Assembly: GCF_019613795.1 (NCBI RefSeq)
Contig: NZ_CP080429.1
Location: 1,579,501-1,643,500 of the forward strand
Length of the DNA: 64,000 nucleotides
Direction of reading: 5' to 3'
Source: Flavobacterium litorale
GTDB taxonomy: Bacteria; Bacteroidota; Bacteroidia; Flavobacteriales; Flavobacteriaceae
The notes below the pieces were generated by a model, which saw only the letters and a list, made by a program, of their open reading frames with translations, did no database searches and had not been told where the DNA came from. The position numbers and the translations under genes were made by a program. Shown here one piece after another: positions 8,488 through 17,586 of this stretch; position 1 is the stretch's first letter; the number at the start of each line of letters is the position of its first letter.

Positions 8488-9501
8488 ATGTACAACTCAA
8501 AAATATCTGGATTAGGCTATTATGTGCCCGAAAATGTGGTTACCAACGATGCACTCTCTGAGTTAATGGACACTAATGATGCATGGATACAGGAGCGTAC
8601 GGGTATAAAGGAAAGGCGCCACGTTGCTAAAGGAGATGGTAATACTACAACTACAATGGGGGTAAAAGCTGCTAAAGTAGCTATAGAACGCTCGGGACTT
8701 GATAAGGATGAAATAGACTTTATTGTATTTGCAACATTAAGCCCCGACTACTATTTTCCTGGACCAGGCGTATTGGTACAGCGCGATTTAGGTTTAAAAA
8801 ATACTATTGGAGCATTGGATGTACGCAACCAATGTTCGGGTTTTATCTATGCCCTATCGGTAGCCGACCAGTTTATAAAAACAGGCATGTACAAAAATAT
8901 ACTCATTATAGGTTCGGAATTACACTCAACAGGATTGGATATGACAACGCGCGGACGTGCAGTATCAGTAATTTTTGGCGATGGCGCAGGCGCAGCAGTA
9001 CTATCAAGAACGGAAGACAATACAAAAGGTGTTTTATCTACACATTTACATTCAGAAGGGCAACATGCCGAAGAACTATCGTTAATAGCACCTGGTATGG
9101 GCAAGCGTTGGGTAACCGATATTATTGCAGATAATAACCCTGATGACGAAAGTTATTACCCTTATATGAATGGGCAATTTGTATTTAAAAATGCAGTTGT
9201 TCGGTTTAGTGAAGTAATTATGGAAGGTTTACAAGCCAATAATTTACAAGTTTCGGATATTGATATGCTCATACCACATCAGGCTAATTTAAGAATATCA
9301 CAATTTATACAGCAAAAATTCGGGTTGACTGACGACCAAGTATATAATAATATTATGAAATACGGTAATACCACAGCAGCATCTATACCTATTGCATTAA
9401 CTGAAGCATGGGAACAAGGTAAAGTTAAAGATAATGATACCGTAGTATTAGCTGCTTTTGGCAGTGGTTTTACTTGGGGTAGTGCTATTATTAAATGGTA
9501 A
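8488..9501 (+). CDS. 3-oxoacyl-ACP synthase III family protein (FabH-like)
   Basis: 337 residues of the thiolase-fold ketoacyl-ACP synthase III family. The catalytic triad is present: Cys116 in RNQCSGF, His264 in PHQANLRI and Asn294 in YGNTTAAS. FabH condenses an acyl-CoA primer with malonyl-ACP to start fatty-acid synthesis. The gene is not next to plsX, rpmF or other fatty-acid genes, where the main fabH usually sits, so this is probably a second paralogue with its own primer preference or a role in a specialised lipid. It is monocistronic, between an upstream inverted repeat and a downstream terminator. Confidence 0.85.
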   Translation: MYNSKISGLGYYVPENVVTNDALSELMDTNDAWIQERTGIKERRHVAKGDGNTTTTMGVKAAKVAIERSGLDKDEIDFIVFATLSPDYYFPGPGVLVQRDLGLKNTIGALDVRNQCSGFIYALSVADQFIKTGMYKNILIIGSELHSTGLDMTTRGRAVSVIFGDGAGAAVLSRTEDNTKGVLSTHLHSEGQHAEELSLIAPGMGKRWVTDIIADNNPDDESYYPYMNGQFVFKNAVVRFSEVIMEGLQANNLQVSDIDMLIPHQANLRISQFIQQKFGLTDDQVYNNIMKYGNTTAASIPIALTEAWEQGKVKDNDTVVLAAFGSGFTWGSAIIKW

Positions 9502-9523
9502 CATTACACCACAATTATACATT

Positions 9524-9556
9524 AAAGCTATCTTAATCTTTGAGGTAGCTTTTTTG
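9524..9556 (+). terminator. Rho-independent terminator of the FabH-like gene
   Basis: A 10-bp stem (9524-9533 with 9543-9552, one G-T pair) is followed by a T-run. Confidence 0.75.
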
Positions 9557-9575
9557 CTTTTAAAATGAAATTTTT

Positions 9576-10091
9576 ATGAAACGAAAATTTATGGGCTGGT
9601 TTCTATTTTTAATAATACCCTTTCTCATTTACTATTTTTATCCAGAAACAAAACTGCCTGAAAATAGAGTAGTAGACAAGTTAATCGTTTACAAAGGTAA
9701 ACGACAAATGGAGGCTTATTCGGGTAAAGAATTATTAAAAATATACACTGTCTCTTTAGGCAAAGCACCTGTAGGGCATAAACAATACGAGGGCGATAAC
9801 CGAACGCCAGAAGGCACTTATCATATAACCGAACGTAACCCCAACAGTAGTTATCATAAAAACTTGGGAGTATCATACCCGAACGAATTAGATATAGAGA
9901 ATGCTAAAAATTTAGGTAAGCCGCCCGGAGGAGCTATAAAAATACATGGGTTGCCCAATAGATTGGGGCATATTGGCAAACTACACCGTTGGAAAGATTG
10001 GACAGCGGGTTGCATAGCAGTTACAGATGCAGAAGTAGACGAATTATACTTGGCAGTTACACACAATGCAGTTATAGAAATTAATCCGTAG
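9576..10091 (+). CDS. L,D-transpeptidase (YkuD) family protein
   Basis: 171 residues: one N-terminal membrane anchor (about 6-22), then a YkuD domain. The catalytic motif is visible as IHGLP (His124) followed by DWTAGCIAVTD with nucleophile Cys146. These enzymes cross-link peptidoglycan stems between diaminopimelate residues or attach proteins to them, working in the periplasm. The protein is short and lacks a LysM domain. It stands alone between two terminators. Confidence 0.88.
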   Translation: MKRKFMGWFLFLIIPFLIYYFYPETKLPENRVVDKLIVYKGKRQMEAYSGKELLKIYTVSLGKAPVGHKQYEGDNRTPEGTYHITERNPNSSYHKNLGVSYPNELDIENAKNLGKPPGGAIKIHGLPNRLGHIGKLHRWKDWTAGCIAVTDAEVDELYLAVTHNAVIEINP

Positions 10092-10100
10092 CTTTTAATT

Positions 10101-10139
10101 AAAAAAATAGACCCCTACAGTTTTTACACCATAGGGGTC
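10101..10139 (-). terminator. Terminator of the downstream TonB receptor gene
   Basis: The stem (10110-10117 with 10132-10139, GACCCCTA/TAGGGGTC) is followed, on the minus strand, by a run of T (bases 10107-10101). It serves the gene ending at 10199. Confidence 0.7.
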
Positions 10140-10198
10140 AGCTACTAACTAAACTTAAACTACGAAAAGCATTCCATAGCTCATGAAATTAAAATTAA

Positions 10199-12610
10199 CT
10201 AAAACATTCCGCCCCCAGATTGCTTAGTGTTATCATCACGTTGTTTACGTTTCATTGCTCTGTTTTTTCCACCACCAAATCGGTAATTAAGTCCAAAATA
10301 CACCGTACTGCTTTCCCATAAAAACTCACCATTCTGCGGGAATGGGTTTTCCGAGTTAAAGCCATAACGCATGGTATTAAACATATCACTAAAACGTACA
10401 CTTAACGACATTTTATTATCTAATAAAGAGTAACGTACTCCAGAGTCTATCTTGTACATCTCTTCTATGTTATTTTGTATACCATCTACAGCACCTCGGT
10501 AAAAACCAAATAATAAGAAACTCAAACGTCTGTTAACATTAAAGTTGCTATTTAGCCTTGCGTTAAATGCTGCTACATCTACTTCGGTAATAACCGATTC
10601 GTATTCGTTGGTAGTACCAGGTTGTAATACCGATACTAAACCTTTTTGCGAGATGCTCGAAAAATCTATGGCAGGTTGTACATTCCACCATTTTGTAATT
10701 TTGTAATTGGCAGAAACCTCAAAACCAAACGATGTATTATTATCAAAGTTGTCAAAACTCATAATCTGGTCTTGCGTATTCTCAGTAGTCTCGTCAGGGA
10801 ATAACACTCGGCTTATTTCGTTATTAATTAACCTGTAAAATACACCCGCAGTAACTGATGAGCCTTGCCCTAACATTTTGGTATAGTTCACTTCAACCGA
10901 GTTGGTAAACTGTGGCTCTAAAGTTTGGTTACCTAACGATGTTATAAGTGGCGTGGCAAACTCCCGTACGGGTTTTGTCTGCTGTAAGCTAGGTCGGTCT
11001 ACACGGCGGCTATAACTTATCTGGAACATATTACTCTCGTCCATAGTATAGGTAAGATATGCCGATGGGTATACGGTAAAATATTCATCAGTAAAAGTAA
11101 CATCACCACGATTAAAATCTGCTTCGGCTCTATAGCTTTCAAAACGTGCCCCTAATTGGTAACTAAACTTCTCAAACTTTTGCCCAAATGTGGCATAACC
11201 AGAATAGATGTATAAATCGTACGTATAGTTGGAATTTTGTAGTGCAGGGTTGGTAACGTCAGGGTTTGTAGTCGTATAGTCGTTTTCCGAACCTATTATT
11301 CGGGCTTCCGCACCAAGTTCTAGCATCGATGTTTCGTTTAACGGATTCACATAATCCAAGTTCAGGGTAATATTTTTACCATCATCCTCAATTCTATCCT
11401 CAAACTCACTTGTTGCATTGCCTACGGTAGTAACAAAATCGGCTATTTGGGTGCTCGATGCATCGTTGTAGTTTCCTTCAAAATCCAGTTTATGCCCCTC
11501 ATCGTTAAATTTATGTTGGTAGGCAAGATTATAACTATTATTTGTATTATCGTTGTCGTATGTTGCCAATTGGTCTGTATTGGTAAACACAGACCCTTCT
11601 GGGTACATAATGCCTATACCTACTTCACCTAAGCCTGTAAAGTAGTTTTGGTTGGTGTAAACCGATAGGGTATTCTTGTCGTTAATATAGTAATCCATAC
11701 CAATTTTACCCAAAAAACCCTCGTTATCATTACTAATATCAAATGTTTGATTGGACATGATATCTTCACGAAACACATTTCCGTCGTTAAAACGTATTCC
11801 TGTATTCGACCCTATATTGGTAAAGAAGTTTACTTTACCTACGCGGTAATTCATATCTACCGAGTTGTTGTATTTGGGCGTTTCTCCAAAAGTAATACCT
11901 GCATTAAAACTACCATTAAACCCATCGTTTGCATTTTTATGCAATACAATATTAATAATACCCGACATCCCCTCGGGATTGTATTTTGCGCTAGGGTTAG
12001 TAATAAGCTCTATTTTTTTAATGGATGTAGAGGGTATTTGGCGTAGCAATTGCGCTGCGCTAATATTAGTTGGGCGTCCGTCTACTAAAATACGTACGTT
12101 TTGGTTGCCACGTAACGATATGTTTCCGTTTTGGTCTACATTAACCGATGGAATATTATTCATAATTTCTGATGCTGTACCTCCAGCTGTAGTAAGGTCG
12201 CGCCCTACGGTAATTACCTTTCGGTCTATTTTCTGCTCTATTGTAGATATTTCCTTAACAATAGAAACTTCCTCAAGCTCCATTGCCGATTCCTCAAGTG
12301 CTACCGTGCCAATGGTTATACTTTTATCGTCTTTTGTAATGTTTACACTAACAGTTTGGGTTTTGTAACCCATAAACTGCACATCTACCGTATAATTTTT
12401 AAGGGGTAATTTTTTTATGATGAATTCACCATCGTCGTTTGTAATACCACCAGTAACAACATTACTACCATCTTTAACAACAATACTAACGTAAGGTAAG
12501 GGTGCAGCAGATGCTTTATCGATAACTTTACCAGAAATACTACCTGGGTTTTGTGCGTACGCAGTTGATAGACTCCCGATTAGGAGTAACAGTAGAAACT
12601 TAAAATTCAT
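10199..12610 (-). CDS. TonB-dependent receptor-like outer-membrane beta-barrel protein
   Basis: 803 residues with a signal peptide ending in AYAQ. A CarboxypepD_reg-like domain follows (about 22-110, starting GSISGKVIDKASAAPLPYVS). Next comes a plug domain (about 130-215, with NIPSVNVDQNGNISLRGNQN and GMSGIINIVL), then a long beta barrel of the 'outer membrane beta-barrel family' type. The C-terminus is unusual: after the last strand (YFGLNYRFGGGKNR) come a basic stretch and a Gly/Met tail. These proteins import unknown ligands using TonB. No SusD partner is adjacent, so the substrate cannot be inferred. Confidence 0.88.
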   Translation of the reverse strand: MNFKFLLLLLIGSLSTAYAQNPGSISGKVIDKASAAPLPYVSIVVKDGSNVVTGGITNDDGEFIIKKLPLKNYTVDVQFMGYKTQTVSVNITKDDKSITIGTVALEESAMELEEVSIVKEISTIEQKIDRKVITVGRDLTTAGGTASEIMNNIPSVNVDQNGNISLRGNQNVRILVDGRPTNISAAQLLRQIPSTSIKKIELITNPSAKYNPEGMSGIINIVLHKNANDGFNGSFNAGITFGETPKYNNSVDMNYRVGKVNFFTNIGSNTGIRFNDGNVFREDIMSNQTFDISNDNEGFLGKIGMDYYINDKNTLSVYTNQNYFTGLGEVGIGIMYPEGSVFTNTDQLATYDNDNTNNSYNLAYQHKFNDEGHKLDFEGNYNDASSTQIADFVTTVGNATSEFEDRIEDDGKNITLNLDYVNPLNETSMLELGAEARIIGSENDYTTTNPDVTNPALQNSNYTYDLYIYSGYATFGQKFEKFSYQLGARFESYRAEADFNRGDVTFTDEYFTVYPSAYLTYTMDESNMFQISYSRRVDRPSLQQTKPVREFATPLITSLGNQTLEPQFTNSVEVNYTKMLGQGSSVTAGVFYRLINNEISRVLFPDETTENTQDQIMSFDNFDNNTSFGFEVSANYKITKWWNVQPAIDFSSISQKGLVSVLQPGTTNEYESVITEVDVAAFNARLNSNFNVNRRLSFLLFGFYRGAVDGIQNNIEEMYKIDSGVRYSLLDNKMSLSVRFSDMFNTMRYGFNSENPFPQNGEFLWESSTVYFGLNYRFGGGKNRAMKRKQRDDNTKQSGGGMF

Positions 12611-12835
12611 TTTGATTTATTGGTTGATGATTGTTGTAAAAAGCGGGCATTAAATGGTGCTTCGCAAAATACTTATTTAACTGTTGTTTTGTTTTTTGAT
12701 TGATGATTGATACCAATAAGACAACATAAACAGAAATTCGTTACACAAAAATTTAATTTTTTTTTAATCATTTTTTTCTGATGTTAATTCCGCTTTTTTA
12801 AAGCTGCCCTTTTCAAGGTGTTATCAAAATATCCT

Positions 12836-12843
12836 TATCTTTG
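12836..12843 (+). promoter_or_regulatory. -7 box of the argS promoter
   Basis: TATCTTTG matches TAnnTTTG; the -33 element is weak. Transcription from about 12850 would leave a very short leader, which supports the ArgS start at 12868 over 12856. Confidence 0.45.
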
Positions 12844-12867
12844 CAGGCTTAAAAAATGATTATAAAA

Positions 12868-14652
12868 ATGATACTATCAGAAATTTTAACATCTCATATT
12901 CAGAAAGCCGTAACCGCGTTGTTCGATATTACTTTAGATAAAGTAGAACTACAGGCTACCCGCAGGGAATTTGAAGGCGATAGTACCATGGTTATTTTTC
13001 CGCTGTTAAAGCAAATAAAAGGCAACCCTGTTGAGTTGGGTAAAAAAATAGGCGAATACCTTGTAGAAAACTCCGATGTTGTAGAGCGTTTTAATGTGGT
13101 TAAGGGTTTCCTTAATCTCGTAATATCAGATACATATTACATCAACTTTTTTAACGGTATAAAAGCAAACGAGCAGTTTGGTTTTGTAACCCCACCGCAC
13201 GATGGTAAAACTACTATGGTAGAGTATGCCTCGCCCAACACCAACAAGCCATTGCACTTAGGGCACGTTCGTAACGTGCTTTTAGGCTATTCTGTAGCCC
13301 AAATTATACAAGCAGCAGGTAAAAAAGTAAATAAAACCCAAATTATAAACGACAGAGGTATTCATATTTGTAAATCCATGTTGGCTTACAAACGTTTTGG
13401 TAATAACGAAACACCCGAGAGTGCAAACATAAAAGGCGATAAGTTAGTAGGTAATTATTACGTAGCTTTTGATAAAGCTTATAAAGAAGAAATTGAAACG
13501 CTTAAAACAGCAGGTAAAACCGAAGACGAAGCGAAAGCAAATGCGCCGATAGTACTAGAAGCGCAAGAAATGCTGCGCAAATGGGAGGCAGGCGACCCTG
13601 ATACCGTTGCTTTGTGGGAGATGATGAATGGTTGGGTGTATAAAGGTTTTGATGAAACGTATAAAAATATAGGTGTTAATTTTGATAGCTATTATTACGA
13701 GAGTAATACCTATCTTTTAGGAAAAGATGTTGTAGCCGACGGATTGGCAAAAGGCGTTTTTTATAAAAAAGAAGATGGTTCGGTTTGGATAGACCTTACT
13801 GATGAGGGTTTAGATGAAAAATTAGTACTCCGTTCGGATGGTACTGCGGTGTACATGACGCAGGATATTGGTACCGCCATACAGCGTGTAAAAGATTATC
13901 CTGATGTTAACGGTATGGTATATACCGTAGGTAACGAGCAGGATTACCATTTTAAAGTATTGTTTTTAATACTTAAAAAACTCGGTTTCGATTGGGCAAG
14001 TAGCCTGTACCACCTATCGTACGGAATGGTAGATTTACCATCGGGTAAAATGAAAAGCCGTGAAGGTACCGTAGTAGATGCCGATGATTTAATGGCAGAA
14101 ATGGCTACAACTGCTAAAAACATATCGGAAGAGTTGGGCAAACTTGATGATTATTCCGACGAAGAAAAAGCAAAACTATATAACATTATTGGGCTGGGCG
14201 CGTTGAAGTATTACATACTGAAAGTAGATCCGAAAAAACGCATATTGTTCAATCCAGAAGAGTCAGTAGATTTTTCAGGGAATACAGGACCATTCATACA
14301 ATACACTTACGCCCGAATACAATCGTTATTACGTAGAGCCGATTTTGATGTATCGGTTACACTACAACCCGAAGATATTGTATTACACGAAAAAGAAAAA
14401 GAGCTGTTAAAACAACTAGCACAGTACCCCGATGTAGTACAAAGTGCAGCAGCAGGACACAGCCCTGCCTTAATAGCAAATTATACATACGATTTAGTAA
14501 AAGAGTACAACTCATTTTACCAAAGTGTGCCTATATTCGGTTCGGAAATAGAAAATGAAAAGGTGTTTAGAATACAACTTTCTAAAAAAGTAGCCGATAC
14601 CATAAAATCAGCTTTCGGATTGTTAGGTATTGATGTGCCAGAACGAATGTAA
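12868..14652 (+). CDS. argS: Arginyl-tRNA synthetase
   Basis: 594 residues. The ATG at 12868 is preferred because it gives MILSEIL, in register with other flavobacterial ArgS proteins; an in-frame ATG at 12856 would add four residues. The class I motifs are present: HLGH in PLHLGHVRN and the KMSKS equivalent KMKSREGT. An N-terminal Add1 domain and a C-terminal DALR anticodon-binding domain (ending FGLLGIDVPERM) bracket the catalytic core. It charges tRNA-Arg in the cytosol. The SGNH gene follows 14 bases later and may be co-transcribed. Confidence 0.96.
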   Translation: MILSEILTSHIQKAVTALFDITLDKVELQATRREFEGDSTMVIFPLLKQIKGNPVELGKKIGEYLVENSDVVERFNVVKGFLNLVISDTYYINFFNGIKANEQFGFVTPPHDGKTTMVEYASPNTNKPLHLGHVRNVLLGYSVAQIIQAAGKKVNKTQIINDRGIHICKSMLAYKRFGNNETPESANIKGDKLVGNYYVAFDKAYKEEIETLKTAGKTEDEAKANAPIVLEAQEMLRKWEAGDPDTVALWEMMNGWVYKGFDETYKNIGVNFDSYYYESNTYLLGKDVVADGLAKGVFYKKEDGSVWIDLTDEGLDEKLVLRSDGTAVYMTQDIGTAIQRVKDYPDVNGMVYTVGNEQDYHFKVLFLILKKLGFDWASSLYHLSYGMVDLPSGKMKSREGTVVDADDLMAEMATTAKNISEELGKLDDYSDEEKAKLYNIIGLGALKYYILKVDPKKRILFNPEESVDFSGNTGPFIQYTYARIQSLLRRADFDVSVTLQPEDIVLHEKEKELLKQLAQYPDVVQSAAAGHSPALIANYTYDLVKEYNSFYQSVPIFGSEIENEKVFRIQLSKKVADTIKSAFGLLGIDVPERM

Positions 14653-14666
14653 TAAACCACAATTTT

Positions 14667-16151
14667 GTGAACCGCAATAAACCTTATTTGTTTCAATCCT
14701 TTGCAATCGTAGTATTGTCGGTTTTCGTATTCTTGGTGTGCAAGCAATTTTTACCCCGAAAAATTTTCTCGGAGGTTAATGTACCCGCTAAAAACATGGT
14801 TATTGATAGCCTAGCTATAGAAGCAATACAGGCTATGGATACTACGGCTGTTACTGTAGCTGTAGAAGATACTTTACCCGATAAAAAGGTAGTGTTTAAA
14901 AAGAAAAAAGGCATACAATTCCCCACAGAACAGTTTGAAGCCTACTCGGGATATCAGCATCTTATGGCTTTTTACGAAAAGCTATTAAATTTAGAAAAAA
15001 CAGGCGAGGGCAACGTGCGTATTGCTTATTTTGGCGACTCGATGACTGATGGCGATTTAATTGTAAAAGATTTACGCGACAAGCTACAACAACGCTTTGG
15101 TGGGGCAGGAGTAGGCTTTGTAAACATAACCTCAGAGTCTGCTTCGGCAAGAGCTACAGTACGCCACCAATTTTCAGACAATTGGAAAACCATTTCGTTT
15201 CTTACTACAAAAAAGCCCGAGAGTCCTTTTGGTATAACAGGGCAGGTATTTTTTACGGAACCCGATACCATTAACCCCGCTTGGGTACAATACAAATCCA
15301 GCCGTTACAACAAACAATCGGTACTTAACAAACCCAAGCTGTTTTACGGCAAATCCAACAATAAGCACGGAAAAGTAACTTTTATTACAGGTAACGATAC
15401 TATTTACAAAAAGCTAGTGCCTAAAAACACTGTTAATACACTTACCGTTGCTCCGTACGACCTTAAAGAGCTTAAAGCAGCATTTACAGCTACAGACTCT
15501 ATACCCATTTACGGTTTTAATTTTGATGATGGTAAAGGGGTACACGTAGATAACTTCTCGAGCAGAGGAAACTCAGGGTTACCGTTATCAATATTCAATG
15601 TCAATTTAATGCAGGCATTTAATAAAGAGCTGCATTACGATTTAATTGTACTCCAATATGGTGCTAACGTGTTAAACTACGGTAGTTATAATTACCGCTG
15701 GTACGAAAAACGTATGAAACGCGTGGTAAATCACCTAAAGCAATGCTTTCCAGATGTAGCCATACTAATTGTTTCTACTGCCGATAAAGCTACCAAGTAC
15801 AACATGGAAATGAAAACCGATTCTGCGGTTGTACCACTAGCGTTATCGCAAAAGCGTTACGCAGTACAATCGGATGCTGCATTTATAAACCTTTACATGT
15901 TAATGGGTGGGAATGGGTCTATGGTAAAATGGGTAGAAACAGAACCCGCATTAGCAGGTAAAGATTACACGCACTTTAACTATAGAGGTTCGCAAAAAAT
16001 AGGTTCACTTATTTACAAGCAAATTAACAAAGGATACGAGCAGTACAAAGAAATGAATGATGTTATAGCAGACTCAATTCCTGAAACACTACCTGTTATT
16101 ATTGAACAAGATTCTATAACAACTAAAACAGACTCTATATATGCTGAATAA
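14667..16151 (+). CDS. SGNH/GDSL hydrolase-like membrane-anchored protein
   Basis: 494 residues from a GTG start at 14667. A single N-terminal membrane helix (about 8-27) places the rest in the periplasm. The SGNH core starts at YFGDSMTDGD (nucleophile Ser125); the catalytic Asp-x-x-His pair is in GKDYTHFN near the C-terminus. Such enzymes add or remove acetyl esters on peptidoglycan or surface glycans. The next gene is a second SGNH protein overlapping it by 11 bases, and an MBOAT acyltransferase follows. The three very likely act together, the MBOAT passing acyl groups across the membrane and the SGNH proteins transferring or trimming them. Confidence 0.82.
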   Translation: MNRNKPYLFQSFAIVVLSVFVFLVCKQFLPRKIFSEVNVPAKNMVIDSLAIEAIQAMDTTAVTVAVEDTLPDKKVVFKKKKGIQFPTEQFEAYSGYQHLMAFYEKLLNLEKTGEGNVRIAYFGDSMTDGDLIVKDLRDKLQQRFGGAGVGFVNITSESASARATVRHQFSDNWKTISFLTTKKPESPFGITGQVFFTEPDTINPAWVQYKSSRYNKQSVLNKPKLFYGKSNNKHGKVTFITGNDTIYKKLVPKNTVNTLTVAPYDLKELKAAFTATDSIPIYGFNFDDGKGVHVDNFSSRGNSGLPLSIFNVNLMQAFNKELHYDLIVLQYGANVLNYGSYNYRWYEKRMKRVVNHLKQCFPDVAILIVSTADKATKYNMEMKTDSAVVPLALSQKRYAVQSDAAFINLYMLMGGNGSMVKWVETEPALAGKDYTHFNYRGSQKIGSLIYKQINKGYEQYKEMNDVIADSIPETLPVIIEQDSITTKTDSIYAE

Positions 16152-17586
16152 AATATACAGTATATTTTTTTTATTAACCTGTACTATTGCACAGGCACAG
16201 GTAGATACTACCGCTGTAGTTGTTGATAGTATAAGCGTCGATTCGATAGCTGTCGATTCAGTAGCTACAGTACCTATAACCAATATAATTACCAACCCCA
16301 GTGCTATAACAACATTTTTTGAAAAGCTCCAAGCGCTAGAAGAGAATAAAGAGGGGAAAATAAACATAGTACATATAGGCGATTCGCACATCCAAGCCGA
16401 TATATTAAGTGGTAAAATACGCAAAACCTTACAAGAGCGTTTTGGTAATGCAGGCTGCGGGTTTTCTTTTCCGCACAAGCTGGCGCATACCAATGGTAGC
16501 CCATATGTAAAATACAGGTCGAATATTACATGGCACAAGCGCCGTAATGTGTACCCAGTAGTAGATACTGTTGAGGTAGGTTTAAGCGGTATTGCACTTA
16601 CAGCCAAACAAGATTTTGCAATAGCTGCTACGGTACTCGATACCAGTTACAACTTTAACACTATAAAAATTATTACACCACGCAATGTACCCCTTTTTGA
16701 TGTTGCTACGCATACCGATGATACATTCGAGCTAAAATCGAATATTCCTAAAAAAACAACCTATAAAATTAAAAGTGGCGATGCATTATCCATTATCGCC
16801 CGAAAATTTAAAACAACCGTTTCGGCACTTAAAAAATTAAACGGTTTGCGCTCTAACGCCATACAAGCGGGTAAAACACTGCAAATACCTACAGGCGAAA
16901 TGGAAAAACAGGTAATAAACCGATCTGAGTTTACGGAGTTACCTCTGGTTGCCGATTCGTTATCCTATTATTACCATAGCAAAAAAGCACTATCTACAAT
17001 ATACTTACTGCCAAATACCGAGGCAAAATCGTACAATTTAAACGGTTTAATACTCGAAAAAGATGCTCCAGGTATTTTGTACCATAGCATTGGTGTAAAC
17101 GGAGCAAAAGCGGTAGATTATAATAAATATCCGCTATTTTTTGAGCAGTTACCTGCATTGAACCCTGATTTAATCATTATATCGTTAGGTACTAACGAAT
17201 CGTTCGAGAAAGAAGATGTAGAGGCATACATGAAAGAGTTAAACTTATTTATAGATAATATAAGGACTAAAAACCCTAACGCTTGCTTATTAATAACTAC
17301 CCCACCGCCATCGTTATTTAAAAGGAGGTACCCCAACACATTTGTAGCTGCCTATGCCAATAGTATACTGGCACAACAAACTGCAAAAAATTATGCTTCG
17401 TGGGATGTATTTTCGGAACTTGGTGGGTTGTACGGTGTGCCCAATAATGCTGCGGCAGGCTTAATGTCGCCCGATAAAGTACACTACTCGGTAAAAGGTT
17501 ACGAAATGCAGGGAACACTATTTACCGAAGCCCTTTTAAGCGCATTTGATAATTTTAAAAATACTAGCAAAAATGCAATGGAATGA
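16141..17586 (+). CDS. SGNH/GDSL hydrolase with internal LysM domain
   Basis: 481 residues with a signal peptide (ending AQAQ, about residue 20). The SGNH nucleophile block HIGDSHIQAD is at 78-87 (Ser82), and the catalytic Asp445/His448 pair is in PDKVHY. Between them, at about 207-250, lies a LysM domain (YKIKSGDALSIIARKFKTT onward), which binds N-acetylglucosamine polymers. This makes peptidoglycan the likely substrate. The gene overlaps the preceding SGNH gene by 11 bases and the following MBOAT gene by 14, indicating translational coupling. An insertion of LysM inside the hydrolase rather than at an end is unusual. Confidence 0.85.
   Translation: MLNKIYSIFFLLTCTIAQAQVDTTAVVVDSISVDSIAVDSVATVPITNIITNPSAITTFFEKLQALEENKEGKINIVHIGDSHIQADILSGKIRKTLQERFGNAGCGFSFPHKLAHTNGSPYVKYRSNITWHKRRNVYPVVDTVEVGLSGIALTAKQDFAIAATVLDTSYNFNTIKIITPRNVPLFDVATHTDDTFELKSNIPKKTTYKIKSGDALSIIARKFKTTVSALKKLNGLRSNAIQAGKTLQIPTGEMEKQVINRSEFTELPLVADSLSYYYHSKKALSTIYLLPNTEAKSYNLNGLILEKDAPGILYHSIGVNGAKAVDYNKYPLFFEQLPALNPDLIIISLGTNESFEKEDVEAYMKELNLFIDNIRTKNPNACLLITTPPPSLFKRRYPNTFVAAYANSILAQQTAKNYASWDVFSELGGLYGVPNNAAAGLMSPDKVHYSVKGYEMQGTLFTEALLSAFDNFKNTSKNAME

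Noticed and set aside
11865..12368. Plus-strand frames opposite the TonB receptor gene
   Set aside because: Antisense shadows of a well-supported receptor; no leader, motif or promoter.
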